Program-made: the position numbers and the translations under genes
Assembly: GCA_020630435.1 (NCBI GenBank)
Contig: JAHDBJ010000043.1
Span: 1 to 41,315, forward strand
Direction of reading: 5' to 3'
DNA from: Saprospiraceae bacterium
Lineage (GTDB): Bacteria > Bacteroidota > Bacteroidia > Chitinophagales > Saprospiraceae
DNA: 41,315 nucleotides
Shown: positions 16,448-24,209 of the stretch, one piece after another
Layout of the letters: every line of letters begins with the position of its first letter
How positions within the stretch are numbered: position 1 is the first letter of the stretch
Notes under the pieces: generated by a model
Database searches by the model: none
What the model was told of the DNA's origin: nothing
Seen by the model: only the letters and a program-made list of their open reading frames with translations

Positions 16448-17095
16448 TTAAGATACTTTTTTTAAGGAAAGTGAGATATTTGAATCTTTTTCCACAACCA
16501 TATCTAGCCAATTACCCAACATTTCTAAACCTTTTGGAGTAAGAATAGATTCAGGGTGAAATTGTAATCCTACAAGAGGAAGAGTTCTATGAGCAATAGC
16601 CATTACTTCGCCTCTAGCGGTCTTAGCCAATATTTCAAAAATCGATTTGTCGATAGTTGTAAGAATCAAAGAATGATAACGCATTACATTTGTAGGAGAA
16701 CTAATATTTTTAAAAATTGCATTATACTTATGAAAAACTCTTGAGGTTTTGCCATGCATAGGGTAAGCTGCTTTAGAAAGTGTAGCTCCAAAAAATTCAC
16801 CAATACCTTGATGCCCTAAACAAATTCCAAGTATCGGGATTTTATCAAAATAATAGGCTATGATTTCCATCATAATCCCTGCATCTTTAGGTTTTCCAGG
16901 ACCTGGAGAGAGTACAATTACATCAAAATGAAGTTTCTGAACTTCAAGTAAGGTAAGTTCATCATTACGAACGACCCTACAATTCGCTCCCAATTGCAAA
17001 AGATAGTCATAGAGGTTATAGGTAAATGAGTCGTAATTATCAAAAAGAAGGACCTCTATTTTCCTTCGGTTTCGGCTCTGATTCCGCTTCTTCAT
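16448..17095 (-). CDS. pabA: Anthranilate/aminodeoxychorismate synthase glutamine amidotransferase subunit (PabA/TrpG)
   Basis: 215 residues. A class I glutamine amidotransferase that hydrolyses glutamine and passes ammonia to the PabB or TrpE partner, for folate or tryptophan synthesis. Motifs: LLFDNYDSFTYNLYDYL at the start, VLSPGPGKPKDAG (oxyanion loop), the nucleophile Cys in LGICLGHQGIGE, and the catalytic His/Glu in GLQFHPESILT. No pabB or trpE lies nearby, so PabA versus TrpG cannot be decided from context; a shared amphibolic subunit is possible. The only plausible start is the ATG at 17095, which puts the first 56 bases inside the end of cvpA in another frame, implying translational coupling. 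Confidence 0.9.
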   Translation of the reverse strand: MKKRNQSRNRRKIEVLLFDNYDSFTYNLYDYLLQLGANCRVVRNDELTLLEVQKLHFDVIVLSPGPGKPKDAGIMMEIIAYYFDKIPILGICLGHQGIGEFFGATLSKAAYPMHGKTSRVFHKYNAIFKNISSPTNVMRYHSLILTTIDKSIFEILAKTARGEVMAIAHRTLPLVGLQFHPESILTPKGLEMLGNWLDMVVEKDSNISLSLKKVS

Positions 17096-17675
17096 CAGGA
17101 AGATCTTTAAATTCTGGTAGGGTTTCGGTTTTCTCTACTATATTATCCAGTTTATCAAAAGCATCTAAGGTATGATTCCAGAAGTTTCTAAATGCTGGTG
17201 AAGTATCTTGCCAAATGTCCTTTGCTTGGTCGGGTACCGTTTGTAAAAAAGCATAAGAAATCGAATTTTTCTTAGTACCATCGTTCAAAAGTCTTGCTCC
17301 ATCCAAAAACATTAGTACCCAGCTATATAAGAATATAAATAATCCCGTTAGTAATATTCCCCCTGCCAACTGATTTACAATATTAATATTGGCAGATTCC
17401 AAAATGCCTTCGAGTCCTCTAGCAAACATCCGCAAGAGCAACATCGCAATAAGAAAAGTTGCGCCTATTCCAACAAAGTGCATCAATGAAGAGGATTGCC
17501 CAAATAAGGTTTTTAATAATTCGGTCATTTTAGGGGAGAATCGAACGGCAGCCATCACCCCAACTACAATTGAGAGGATGGAAAAAAAGGTTTTAATGAT
17601 ACCATTTGAGAACCCCAAGTAAAATCCATAGGCAACCAATAAAGCCAGTACTATATCTATTATGCTAAGACTCAT
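17040..17675 (-). CDS. cvpA: CvpA family inner-membrane protein
   Basis: 211 residues with four hydrophobic spans in the first 150 residues, then a hydrophilic acidic/proline tail (DEEAESEPKPKENRG). The opening IIDIVLALLVAYGFYLGFSNGIIKTFFSILSIVVG is the hallmark of the CvpA family (needed for colicin V production in E. coli; envelope-related role in other bacteria). Its last 56 bases overlap the start of pabA. A TAAATTTG box lies immediately upstream. Confidence 0.88.
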   Translation of the reverse strand: MSLSIIDIVLALLVAYGFYLGFSNGIIKTFFSILSIVVGVMAAVRFSPKMTELLKTLFGQSSSLMHFVGIGATFLIAMLLLRMFARGLEGILESANINIVNQLAGGILLTGLFIFLYSWVLMFLDGARLLNDGTKKNSISYAFLQTVPDQAKDIWQDTSPAFRNFWNHTLDAFDKLDNIVEKTETLPEFKDLPDEEAESEPKPKENRGPSF

Positions 17676-17679
17676 ACAC

Positions 17680-17687
17680 CAAATTTA
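17680..17687 (-). promoter_or_regulatory. Possible -7 box immediately before cvpA
   Basis: The minus strand reads TAAATTTG, an exact TAnnTTTG match, but it ends only 4 bases before the ATG at 17675. If used, the transcript would be leaderless or nearly so. There is no -33 match at 19 bases, so this may be chance. Confidence 0.3.
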
Positions 17688-17767
17688 ATGGCTTATTTAT
17701 ATAAATACTATATTTTTAAGACAAACCTCTTCATTAAGACGATAATCGCCCTGATATGGTTACATTC

Positions 17768-18214
17768 CTAAGATAAAAGTTTTTTTACTACAGTAGAAAT
17801 GGTTTTTCCATCTGCCTTACCAGCTAGTTGCTTTGACGCCATCCCCATTACTTTTCCCATATCTTTCATTGAAGATGCCCCCACTCTACTAATTATTTCT
17901 GCCAATACAGCTTCTAATTCTGTTGCATCCAATTGTTTTGGTAAAAATTGCTCGATCACTTCTATCTCTTCTCGCTCTACAACAGCCAAATCTTCACGTC
18001 CTTGTTTTTCATATATCTCTAACGAATCCTTTCGCTGCTTTATTAATTTTTGTAAAATTTTAATCTCTACCTCATCATTAATTTCTTTACCACTACCATC
18101 CGTCTTTGCTAATAATATAGCAGACTTAATCGCTCGTAACCCTCTAAGTCCTGCTGCATCTTTTGCTTTCATTGCCGTTTTGATGCCTTCATTCACTTTA
18201 ACTTCTAAACTCAT
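17768..18214 (-). CDS. GatB/YqeY domain protein
   Basis: 148 residues, the normal size for YqeY. Family features are visible: an N-terminal helix pair with GIKTAMKAKDAAGLRGLRAIKSAIL, the basic stretch LQKLIKQRKDSLEIYEKQGREDL, EIEVIEQFLPKQL, and the C-terminal DMGKVMGMASKQLAGKADGKTIS(T)VVKKLL. The C-terminal part resembles the tRNA-binding tail of GatB in the glutamyl-tRNA amidotransferase; YqeY itself has no settled role. It lies 92 bases upstream of cvpA on the same strand. A 149-residue antisense ORF covers most of it and is a shadow. Confidence 0.92.
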   Translation of the reverse strand: MSLEVKVNEGIKTAMKAKDAAGLRGLRAIKSAILLAKTDGSGKEINDEVEIKILQKLIKQRKDSLEIYEKQGREDLAVVEREEIEVIEQFLPKQLDATELEAVLAEIISRVGASSMKDMGKVMGMASKQLAGKADGKTISTVVKKLLS

Positions 18215-18352
18215 TGAATTGTTTATTTTTTATTTTATAAAAGATTAAATAATCGTTAGTTTCCTAATCTTAAAAGCAAATATCCTAAAATAAGTTCATT
18301 CGAACGTCTAATCCAAGACAATTTTGGCTCGATTTTCTCCATACCTTGTCTA

Positions 18353-18826
18353 TTGAATGATTATACCATGTTTATGATACGAATTATTACAAGTTCATTG
18401 GTTATTTTTTCTGTTCTAGTTCTATCTAGTTTTTCTACTAAAAAAATGACAGGAACATTGACCGTTGATTTACAAAATATTCACTCTACAAAAGGGATTA
18501 TTTGGGTTGGCATTTATAACTCTGAAGAGAATTTCATGATTAAAGAGAATGCCATTGTAGAAGGGATTAAGATTAATAATACAGGCAATCTTAAATATGA
18601 ATTTCCAAATCTAGAATATGGCACTTATGCTATAGCACTATTCCATGATGAGAATTACAATGGAGAAATGGATTTCAATGTATTGGGTATTCCTTCTGAA
18701 CCCTTTGGTTTTTCTGGCAAACCTAAGTCTCGCTGGCGGATGCCTACCTTCCATGAATTAAAATTTGAGTTCAAATCTCCCAATTTAAGCCTCCCAATAA
18801 AATTAATGAACTGGAGTCCTTTCTGA
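18353..18826 (+). CDS. DUF2141 family exported protein
   Basis: 157 residues from the ATG at 18353; ATGs at 18368 and 18374 are equally possible and give a tidier signal peptide (MIRIITSSLVIFSVLVLSSFS). The mature part has the DUF2141 pattern: TLTVDLQNI...KGIIWVGIYNSEENF, then YGTYAIALFHDENYNGEMDFNVLGIPSEPFGFS and a C-terminal strand. The family is a periplasmic or outer-membrane-associated beta domain of unknown function. Its last 58 codons belong to the first copy of a 354-bp tandem duplication (18650-19003). The glycosyltransferase-type ORF starts 24 bases later. Confidence 0.88.
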   Translation: MNDYTMFMIRIITSSLVIFSVLVLSSFSTKKMTGTLTVDLQNIHSTKGIIWVGIYNSEENFMIKENAIVEGIKINNTGNLKYEFPNLEYGTYAIALFHDENYNGEMDFNVLGIPSEPFGFSGKPKSRWRMPTFHELKFEFKSPNLSLPIKLMNWSPF

Positions 18827-18831
18827 TTTTG

Positions 18832-18839
18832 TATATTTG
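18832..18839 (+). promoter_or_regulatory. -7 box, first (duplicated) copy
   Basis: TATATTTG, exact TAnnTTTG match, 11 bases before the TTG start of the chimeric ORF at 18851. It is the duplicate of the box at 19186-19193. Confidence 0.4.
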
Positions 18840-18850
18840 TTGAAAAAAAA

Positions 18851-19180
18851 TTGAAAATTCTCCATCTATCTTCTGCTAAATCTTGGAGAGGAGGCGAACA
18901 ACAAATCGCCTACCTTGTAGAAGCATTACAAGAAAAAGACATTCCTCAAATTATCTATTGTCCTAGTCATTCAGCACTAGAAAAATATTGCTTTAAGGTA
19001 GGCGAGAATTACAATGGAGAAATGGATTTCAATGTATTGGGTATTCCTTCTGAACCCTTTGGTTTTTCTGGCAAACCTAAGTCTCGCTGGCGGATGCCTA
19101 CCTTCCATGAATTAAAATTTGAGTTCAAATCTCCCAATTTAAGCCTCCCAATAAAATTAATGAACTGGAGTCCTTTCTGA
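18851..19180 (+). pseudogene. Chimeric ORF: GT4 N-terminus fused in frame to DUF2141 C-terminus
   Basis: 109 residues produced by the 354-bp duplication. Residues 1-51 are identical to the start of the glycosyltransferase (MKILHLSSAKSW...CFKVG) and residues 52-109 are identical to the end of the DUF2141 protein (ENYNGEMDFN...NWSPF). Both parts are in their native frame because the junction falls on a codon boundary. The glycosyltransferase part lacks both substrate-binding lobes and the DUF2141 part lacks its N-terminal half and signal peptide, so no function is expected. It keeps its own copy of the upstream TATATTTG box and TTG start, so it may be expressed. The intact parents lie on either side. 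Confidence 0.85.
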
Positions 19181-19185
19181 TTTTG

Positions 19186-19193
19186 TATATTTG
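19186..19193 (+). promoter_or_regulatory. -7 box of the GT4 glycosyltransferase gene
   Basis: TATATTTG, an exact TAnnTTTG match, 11 bases before the TTG start at 19205. The predicted leader is only a few nucleotides. No clear -33 TTTG is present. Confidence 0.4.
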
Positions 19194-19204
19194 TTGAAAA
19201 AAAA

Positions 19205-20302
19205 TTGAAAATTCTCCATCTATCTTCTGCTAAATCTTGGAGAGGAGGCGAACAACAAATCGCCTACCTTGTAGAAGCATTACAAGAAAAAGACATTCCT
19301 CAAATTATCTATTGTCCTAGTCATTCAGCACTAGAAAAATATTGCTTTAAGGTAGGCATAAAATGTATTCCTTATAAAAAAGGCTTTTCCCTTAATCCTC
19401 TTGTTAGTTTGAAATTGAAAAATATTTGTGTTAAAGAAAAAGTATCCATCATCCATTTACATGATGCCCATGCCCACAACTATGGAGTACTTTCAGCAAG
19501 TATTTTCAATAATAAAACGCCTATGGTCTTGAGTCGACGAGTTATCTTTCCACTAAAAACAAAGTTCTTTTCGAGTTGGAAATACAATCACCCCTCCATT
19601 CAAAAAATTATATGTGTTTCTGAAGCAATACAAAAAGTTATTGCTCCACGAATCGAACAAAAAGCAAAACTAACCACCATATATAGTAGCATTAATATAG
19701 AACGGTTTACAACTACTTCTAGTAGTATTTTAAGAAGTACTTATCAAATTACTCCATCAACATCAATCATTGCCTACATTGCTGCAATCAGTAAAGAAAA
19801 AGATCACTTTACTTTTATCAATACTGCTAAAATTTTAATAGAAGAATATGATTTGAACGCTAAATTTTTAATCATCGGAAAAGATGGTGGTGAAAAAAAA
19901 CATTTAGAACAATATATTCAATCCCTCAATCTTCAAGAGCAGATCATTTTCACAGGTTTCAGAAAGGATTTAGAAGATATTCTGATAGAAATTGACCTAC
20001 TACTTTTTACAAGTACTAGTGAAGGCTTAGGTACAACTATTCTAGATGCTTTTGCTTGTCGCATTCCTGTAGTTGCTACGAATGTTGGTGGTATCCCAGA
20101 ACTTGTCAAACATCAAAAAACGGGATGGTTAGCACCTATTGGTAATGCAAAAAAATTAGCTAGTGGTGTGAATCATATTCTAAAAAACCCTGATATTCAA
20201 TCACAATTTATAAACAATGCCCAACGTTTTGTTCAAAACTTCTCAACGACAAACATGACAGAACAAACATTAAAACTATATAAAGAAGTCATAGAAAGTT
20301 AA
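19205..20302 (+). CDS. Family 4 glycosyltransferase (GT-B fold)
   Basis: 365 residues starting with TTG (MKILHLSSAKSWRGGEQQIAYL); no ATG is available nearby. The N-terminal lobe begins with the Gly-rich acceptor-site loop WRGGEQQ. A middle segment has IICVSEAIQKVI and IYSSINIERF, typical of GT4 enzymes. The C-terminal lobe carries FLIIGKDGGE, IIFTGFRKDLEDIL, the donor-binding STSEGLGTTILDAFACRIPVVATNVGGIPELV and GWLAP. It probably transfers a sugar from a nucleotide donor to a lipid or polysaccharide acceptor at the inner face of the membrane; donor and acceptor cannot be read from the sequence. Its first 51 codons lie in the second unit of the duplication and are intact. Confidence 0.92.
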   Translation: MKILHLSSAKSWRGGEQQIAYLVEALQEKDIPQIIYCPSHSALEKYCFKVGIKCIPYKKGFSLNPLVSLKLKNICVKEKVSIIHLHDAHAHNYGVLSASIFNNKTPMVLSRRVIFPLKTKFFSSWKYNHPSIQKIICVSEAIQKVIAPRIEQKAKLTTIYSSINIERFTTTSSSILRSTYQITPSTSIIAYIAAISKEKDHFTFINTAKILIEEYDLNAKFLIIGKDGGEKKHLEQYIQSLNLQEQIIFTGFRKDLEDILIEIDLLLFTSTSEGLGTTILDAFACRIPVVATNVGGIPELVKHQKTGWLAPIGNAKKLASGVNHILKNPDIQSQFINNAQRFVQNFSTTNMTEQTLKLYKEVIES

Positions 20303-20336
20303 ATTTTATATTTTTATCATTTTAAAATTTAATTTT
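20299..20336 (+). terminator. Possible AT-only terminator after the GT4 gene
   Basis: Arms ttaaatttta (20299-20308, overlapping the stop codon) and taaaatttaa (20323-20332) are perfectly complementary and followed by TTTTAT. The stem has no G or C, so it is weak. Confidence 0.3.
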
Positions 20337-20370
20337 ATCTATAAAATTACTAATCAATTTCAATCCTATT

Positions 20371-22536
20371 ATGAAACGTAAAATTACCTTCTCTACTATA
20401 TGTTTCCTTTTTCTAGTACTTGGTTCATCATTTGGACAAGCCGAAGAAATTACATTAGAAGACCTTTGGAAAAAATATAAGTTCCATGCTAAATCTGTCC
20501 CTGGGTTCAATTTTTTAAAAGATGGAAAACACTATAGTCGCCAAACTGAATCTACGATTGAGAAATATGATTTGACTACTGGAAAAAAGGTAGGAGAAAT
20601 CCTTAACCTTTCTAATATAAAAGGTCTAGATGCTTTCAATGGCTATACATTCAGTAATGACGAAAAAAATATTATCCTTAAAAGCGAAACTGAGGCGATC
20701 TATCGCCGTTCTTCTAAAGCCAATTTTCACGTTTGGAATGGAAAGGCTTTAACCCCTGTATTTGATAAAGGCAAAATCATGTATGCCACTTTTTCTCCTA
20801 ATGCAGATAAAGTTGCTTTTGTTTTTGATAATAATCTATATATGAAAGATTTGGGAAGTCAGAAAACAACTCAAATTACAAATGATGGAAAGTACAACCA
20901 TATTATTAATGGCGCAGCAGATTGGGTTTATGAAGAAGAGTTTTCCTTTGCAAAAGCCTTCCACTGGTCTCCTGATGGTCGTTACATTGCCTTTATGCGA
21001 TTCGATGAAAGCGAAGTTAAGGAATTTACCATGACCCTATACAAGGATGGTTTATATCCTGAATACCAGACCTTCAAGTATCCTAAAGTGGGAGAAAAGA
21101 ATGCGGTATTAACGATCCATATCTATGATGTCACTACAGGTAAAACCGTAAAAGCGGAAACTGGAAGCGAAACAGACATCTATTTCCCTAGAATTAAATG
21201 GACGAATAACCCAAAACAGCTTTGTATTTTTCGCATGAATCGACATCAAAATAATTTAGAACTTTTACTAACGGATGCAACTTCTGGTAAGACTAAAGTG
21301 ATGTTTAAAGAAAAAAATAAATACTATGTTGATATACATGATAATTTGACTTTTTTAAAAGATGGCAAGCACTTTATCTGGACAAGTGAGCTAGATGGAT
21401 ACAATCATATTTATTTATATGATATGAATGGAAAAAAGAAAAAGCAAATTACTAATGGGGAATGGGAGGTGACTAACCTTTATGGTATCGATGAATCCAA
21501 TAATACTTTATATTATCAATCTACCGAAAAATCACCGCTTCAACGACACATTTACAGCATCAATATTAAAGGAAAAAACAAAAAACTCCTTAGCCCTAGA
21601 AATGGGTGGAATAACGCACAATTTAGTAGTACTTTTGACTATTACACCTTAAATCATTCTACTGCTAATCTCCCAGCAACTTATGGCGTATTCAATACAG
21701 AAAGCGGCAAACTTATTAGAGAAATTGAAAACAATCGTAAAGTTGTAGAACTCAAAAAAATGCACCAAGTTGCACCTATGGAATTTCTTTCGTTTAAAAC
21801 AAGTGAAGGCGTAGAACTGAATGCATGGATGATCAAACCTTCTAATTTTGATAAACGCAAAAAATATCCTGTTTTCATGTACGAGTATGGAGGCCCTGGA
21901 AGTCAACAAGTCCGTGATCGTTGGATGGGACAAAATTACTGGTGGTTTCAAATGCTTGCTCAAAAAGGCTATATCATCGCTTGTGTGGATAATCGAGGGA
22001 CAGGTGGAAGAGGAGAAGAATTTAAAAAAATGACTTACTTACAAATGGGAAAATATGAAACCATCGACCAGATTGAGGGTGCTAAATATTTTGCTTCGCT
22101 TCCTTATGTTGATGAAAATCGTATTGGAATATTTGGGTGGAGTTATGGTGGATTTTTATCTACCCTTTGTATACTAAAAGGTAATGATGTTTTTAAAGCC
22201 GCTATTGCTGTTGCTCCTGTTACCAGTTGGCGTTGGTATGACACCATTTATACCGAACGATTTATGAGAACGGAGAAAGAAAATCCTGATGGGTATAAAG
22301 ATAATTCTCCTGTCTATTTTGCAGATAGATTAAAGGGCAATTATCTCTTAATTCATGGAGCGGCTGATGATAATGTTCATTTTCAGAATACAGTAGAAAT
22401 GACCAATGCTTTAATTAATAATAACAAACAGTTTGATACGTATTTCTATCCTAATCGAAATCATGGAATATATGGCGGCATCACTCGTTTGCATTTATAC
22501 AATAAGATGACGTCTTTTATTTTAGAAAAATTATAA
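20371..22536 (+). CDS. Dipeptidyl-peptidase IV-like S9 serine peptidase
   Basis: 721 residues, full length. A Sec signal peptide (MKRKITFSTICFLFLVLGSSFGQA) sends it to the periplasm. Residues about 45-480 form the beta-propeller, including the DPP-IV N-terminus-binding glutamates in DWVYEEEF (E188-E190) and FHWSPDGRYIAFMRFDE. The C-terminal alpha/beta-hydrolase carries the triad S591 (GWSYGG), D666/D667 (HGAADDNVHF) and H698 (NRNHGIYGG). The family removes Xaa-Pro or Xaa-Ala dipeptides from peptide N-termini and serves peptide use in Bacteroidota. It lies 68 bases after the GT4 gene and ends before a strong bidirectional terminator. Confidence 0.95.
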   Translation: MKRKITFSTICFLFLVLGSSFGQAEEITLEDLWKKYKFHAKSVPGFNFLKDGKHYSRQTESTIEKYDLTTGKKVGEILNLSNIKGLDAFNGYTFSNDEKNIILKSETEAIYRRSSKANFHVWNGKALTPVFDKGKIMYATFSPNADKVAFVFDNNLYMKDLGSQKTTQITNDGKYNHIINGAADWVYEEEFSFAKAFHWSPDGRYIAFMRFDESEVKEFTMTLYKDGLYPEYQTFKYPKVGEKNAVLTIHIYDVTTGKTVKAETGSETDIYFPRIKWTNNPKQLCIFRMNRHQNNLELLLTDATSGKTKVMFKEKNKYYVDIHDNLTFLKDGKHFIWTSELDGYNHIYLYDMNGKKKKQITNGEWEVTNLYGIDESNNTLYYQSTEKSPLQRHIYSINIKGKNKKLLSPRNGWNNAQFSSTFDYYTLNHSTANLPATYGVFNTESGKLIREIENNRKVVELKKMHQVAPMEFLSFKTSEGVELNAWMIKPSNFDKRKKYPVFMYEYGGPGSQQVRDRWMGQNYWWFQMLAQKGYIIACVDNRGTGGRGEEFKKMTYLQMGKYETIDQIEGAKYFASLPYVDENRIGIFGWSYGGFLSTLCILKGNDVFKAAIAVAPVTSWRWYDTIYTERFMRTEKENPDGYKDNSPVYFADRLKGNYLLIHGAADDNVHFQNTVEMTNALINNNKQFDTYFYPNRNHGIYGGITRLHLYNKMTSFILEKL

Positions 22537-22578
22537 GACCGAACCTTTTTAATGAAACCGTTTAAAAATAGAATACCC

Positions 22579-22621
22579 AATTAAAAAGGTCAAAATCAGA
22601 TAGATTTTGACCTTTTTAATT
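22579..22621. terminator. Bidirectional intrinsic terminator
   Basis: Arms 22579-22597 (aattaaaaaggtcaaaatc) and 22603-22621 (gattttgacctttttaatt) form a perfect 19-bp stem with loop agata. Both strands have a T run in the second arm. It lies between the convergent DPP-IV gene and DoxX-like gene and suits both. Confidence 0.9.
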
Positions 22622-22640
22622 AGTGTCGTTCAATTATGCT

Positions 22641-24158
22641 TTATTTCATATACTGTGCCTTAATTTCTTCAAAACTTGGTAATTTACGATGGTGCCATTT
22701 CGCAATGATTTTTCCTTCTTTCATCAAAACAACTCCTGGATTAGAACGAATAATTGTTTTCAATAAAATATCATCTGCCGTGTAAAAAGGGTAAGCGGTC
22801 TGGGTAGCATGACGAAAATCCTCAATCATAGCTGAATCAGCGAAAGCCGTAGCCGCAAAAGATTTGAATCCCGCTTTATCTGCTGCTTCTAGTACAGGAT
22901 TGACTTTATTGATATAGGGTGCTTGATAATGTTCATCCCAAATAAAAACCTCTCGATTAGTTTCTTTAGTTTCTACACTCTGTAGTCTTTTTTCGACTTT
23001 GAAGCCATCTCCTTCTGGAATGGTATCGGTTACAAAAATGCTATCTTGATAAGTATAAGTTTCATAATCTGATTCATGCTTTAATTTATACGCCACCACC
23101 ATAAACACATAATCTTTGAAAGACAATAAATCATCTGTTATCTCGACACCATCCGCATTTTGTAAGGCAAATTCACTAATCTTTGTCGTAGGAATTTCAG
23201 GATCAGGAGTCACTTGATCGTATTCCCACTCTTCTTTTGGATAATCTTTATATTGTTTTAAAAAATCAGTCATGCTCATATTAACCACTTCTCCTGACGA
23301 TTTATTGGTCAAAACATAACTTGTTAATTTATTAGCTTTCTCTGCTGATTTTTGCTCTATTCTTTTTTGAGCGACCATATCTACTCCTTCTTGGAAAGGT
23401 CTAAAATCTTTTACAGGTAGATCCCATGATACATTTCGAATACAAAAAACCAATGAACCAACCAACGTCAATGCTACTAGGATACTTCTAGGAATCTTAG
23501 TCCATAAGGTGTGCATTTTTTTACTTCTAAATAAAAAGATAAACGCAGGAATTAAAAGGAATACATCTTTTAAAAAAGATACTTTAGGTTCTAGCTTTAA
23601 GAAATCTCCAAAACAACCACAATCCGTTACTTTCATATTGGTTTTCTTATAAGCTTCCCATCCACCAAAGTCAAAGAAATTCACACCACTCGGAACATAG
23701 CCTGTTAGGTATGTAAACCCTGTCAATACCGTAAAAAAACCGACAATTAGCAAGAATAACCAACTCGTTAATTTATTTCTCACCCCTAGTAGTAACATCA
23801 CTCCTATCACTAACTCTAAGACAATCATAAAAATCGAAAACCCTGTTGCATATCCTGACAACCAAGGAAACATAGGTGCAACAAAAGATAACGCCGTCTC
23901 TGAAAAAGTACTTTCAAACTCTGCAAAATACTGTTCCATCTTATACGCCGTTCCTAGCGGATCTATTGCTTTTACAATACCTGAAAAAATGAATAATGCC
24001 CCACAAAAGTTTTGGAGGTAACTCACTAATTTAGATTTATCTCTTTTTAAATAAATCACCAAAAAAGTAAATAATAGGGCATCTAATCCTATACAACCTA
24101 CCAAGCTCCAGATTGTCATCTTACTGCTAATAAATAGCAAATATAATATACTAACCAT
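22641..24158 (-). CDS. DoxX/MauE-like membrane protein with C-terminal thioredoxin-like domain
   Basis: 505 residues. The N-terminal half has about six or seven membrane spans with DoxX/MauE features: FSGIVKAIDPLGTAYKMEQYF, MIVLELVIGVMLLLG and the Cys motif TDCGCFGDFLKLEPKVSFLKD. The C-terminal half is soluble and reads as a diverged thioredoxin fold (DYVFMVVAYKL; PVLEAADKAGFKSFAATA; IRSNPGVVLMKEGKIIAKWHHRKLP), but no CxxC active site is visible. The family is conserved in Bacteroidota beside DUF1599 and folP. A redox or quinone-linked role in the membrane is suggested by homology to DoxD/MauE but unproved. The start is ATG 24158; an ATG 13 codons later is also possible. The DUF1599 gene lies 51 bases upstream on the same strand. 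Confidence 0.85.
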   Translation of the reverse strand: MVSILYLLFISSKMTIWSLVGCIGLDALLFTFLVIYLKRDKSKLVSYLQNFCGALFIFSGIVKAIDPLGTAYKMEQYFAEFESTFSETALSFVAPMFPWLSGYATGFSIFMIVLELVIGVMLLLGVRNKLTSWLFLLIVGFFTVLTGFTYLTGYVPSGVNFFDFGGWEAYKKTNMKVTDCGCFGDFLKLEPKVSFLKDVFLLIPAFIFLFRSKKMHTLWTKIPRSILVALTLVGSLVFCIRNVSWDLPVKDFRPFQEGVDMVAQKRIEQKSAEKANKLTSYVLTNKSSGEVVNMSMTDFLKQYKDYPKEEWEYDQVTPDPEIPTTKISEFALQNADGVEITDDLLSFKDYVFMVVAYKLKHESDYETYTYQDSIFVTDTIPEGDGFKVEKRLQSVETKETNREVFIWDEHYQAPYINKVNPVLEAADKAGFKSFAATAFADSAMIEDFRHATQTAYPFYTADDILLKTIIRSNPGVVLMKEGKIIAKWHHRKLPSFEEIKAQYMK

Positions 24159-24209
24159 CTTCTATTGATTTTATGTGTTTGAAAAGGCGATTTTCCCCCT
24201 TCTCATTTT

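Larger units (their letters stand above)
18650..19357 (+). repeat. Perfect 354-bp direct tandem duplication (18650-19003 and 19004-19357)
   Basis: The two units appear identical base for base by eye. Each holds the last 177 bp of the DUF2141 gene, the 24-bp spacer with a TATATTTG box, and the first 153 bp of the glycosyltransferase gene. Flanks differ on both sides (gat|gagaatt at left, ggc|gagaatt at the junction, ggc|ataaaa at right), so no microhomology is seen. The length is 118 codons, so frames are kept. Identity at this level means a very recent event, or an assembly artefact. Confidence 0.95.

Noticed and set aside
17799-18248. 149-codon plus-strand ORF opposite the YqeY gene
   Set aside because: It is an antisense shadow: Ser/Ile/Asn-rich with no domain pattern, while the minus strand encodes a clear YqeY protein.
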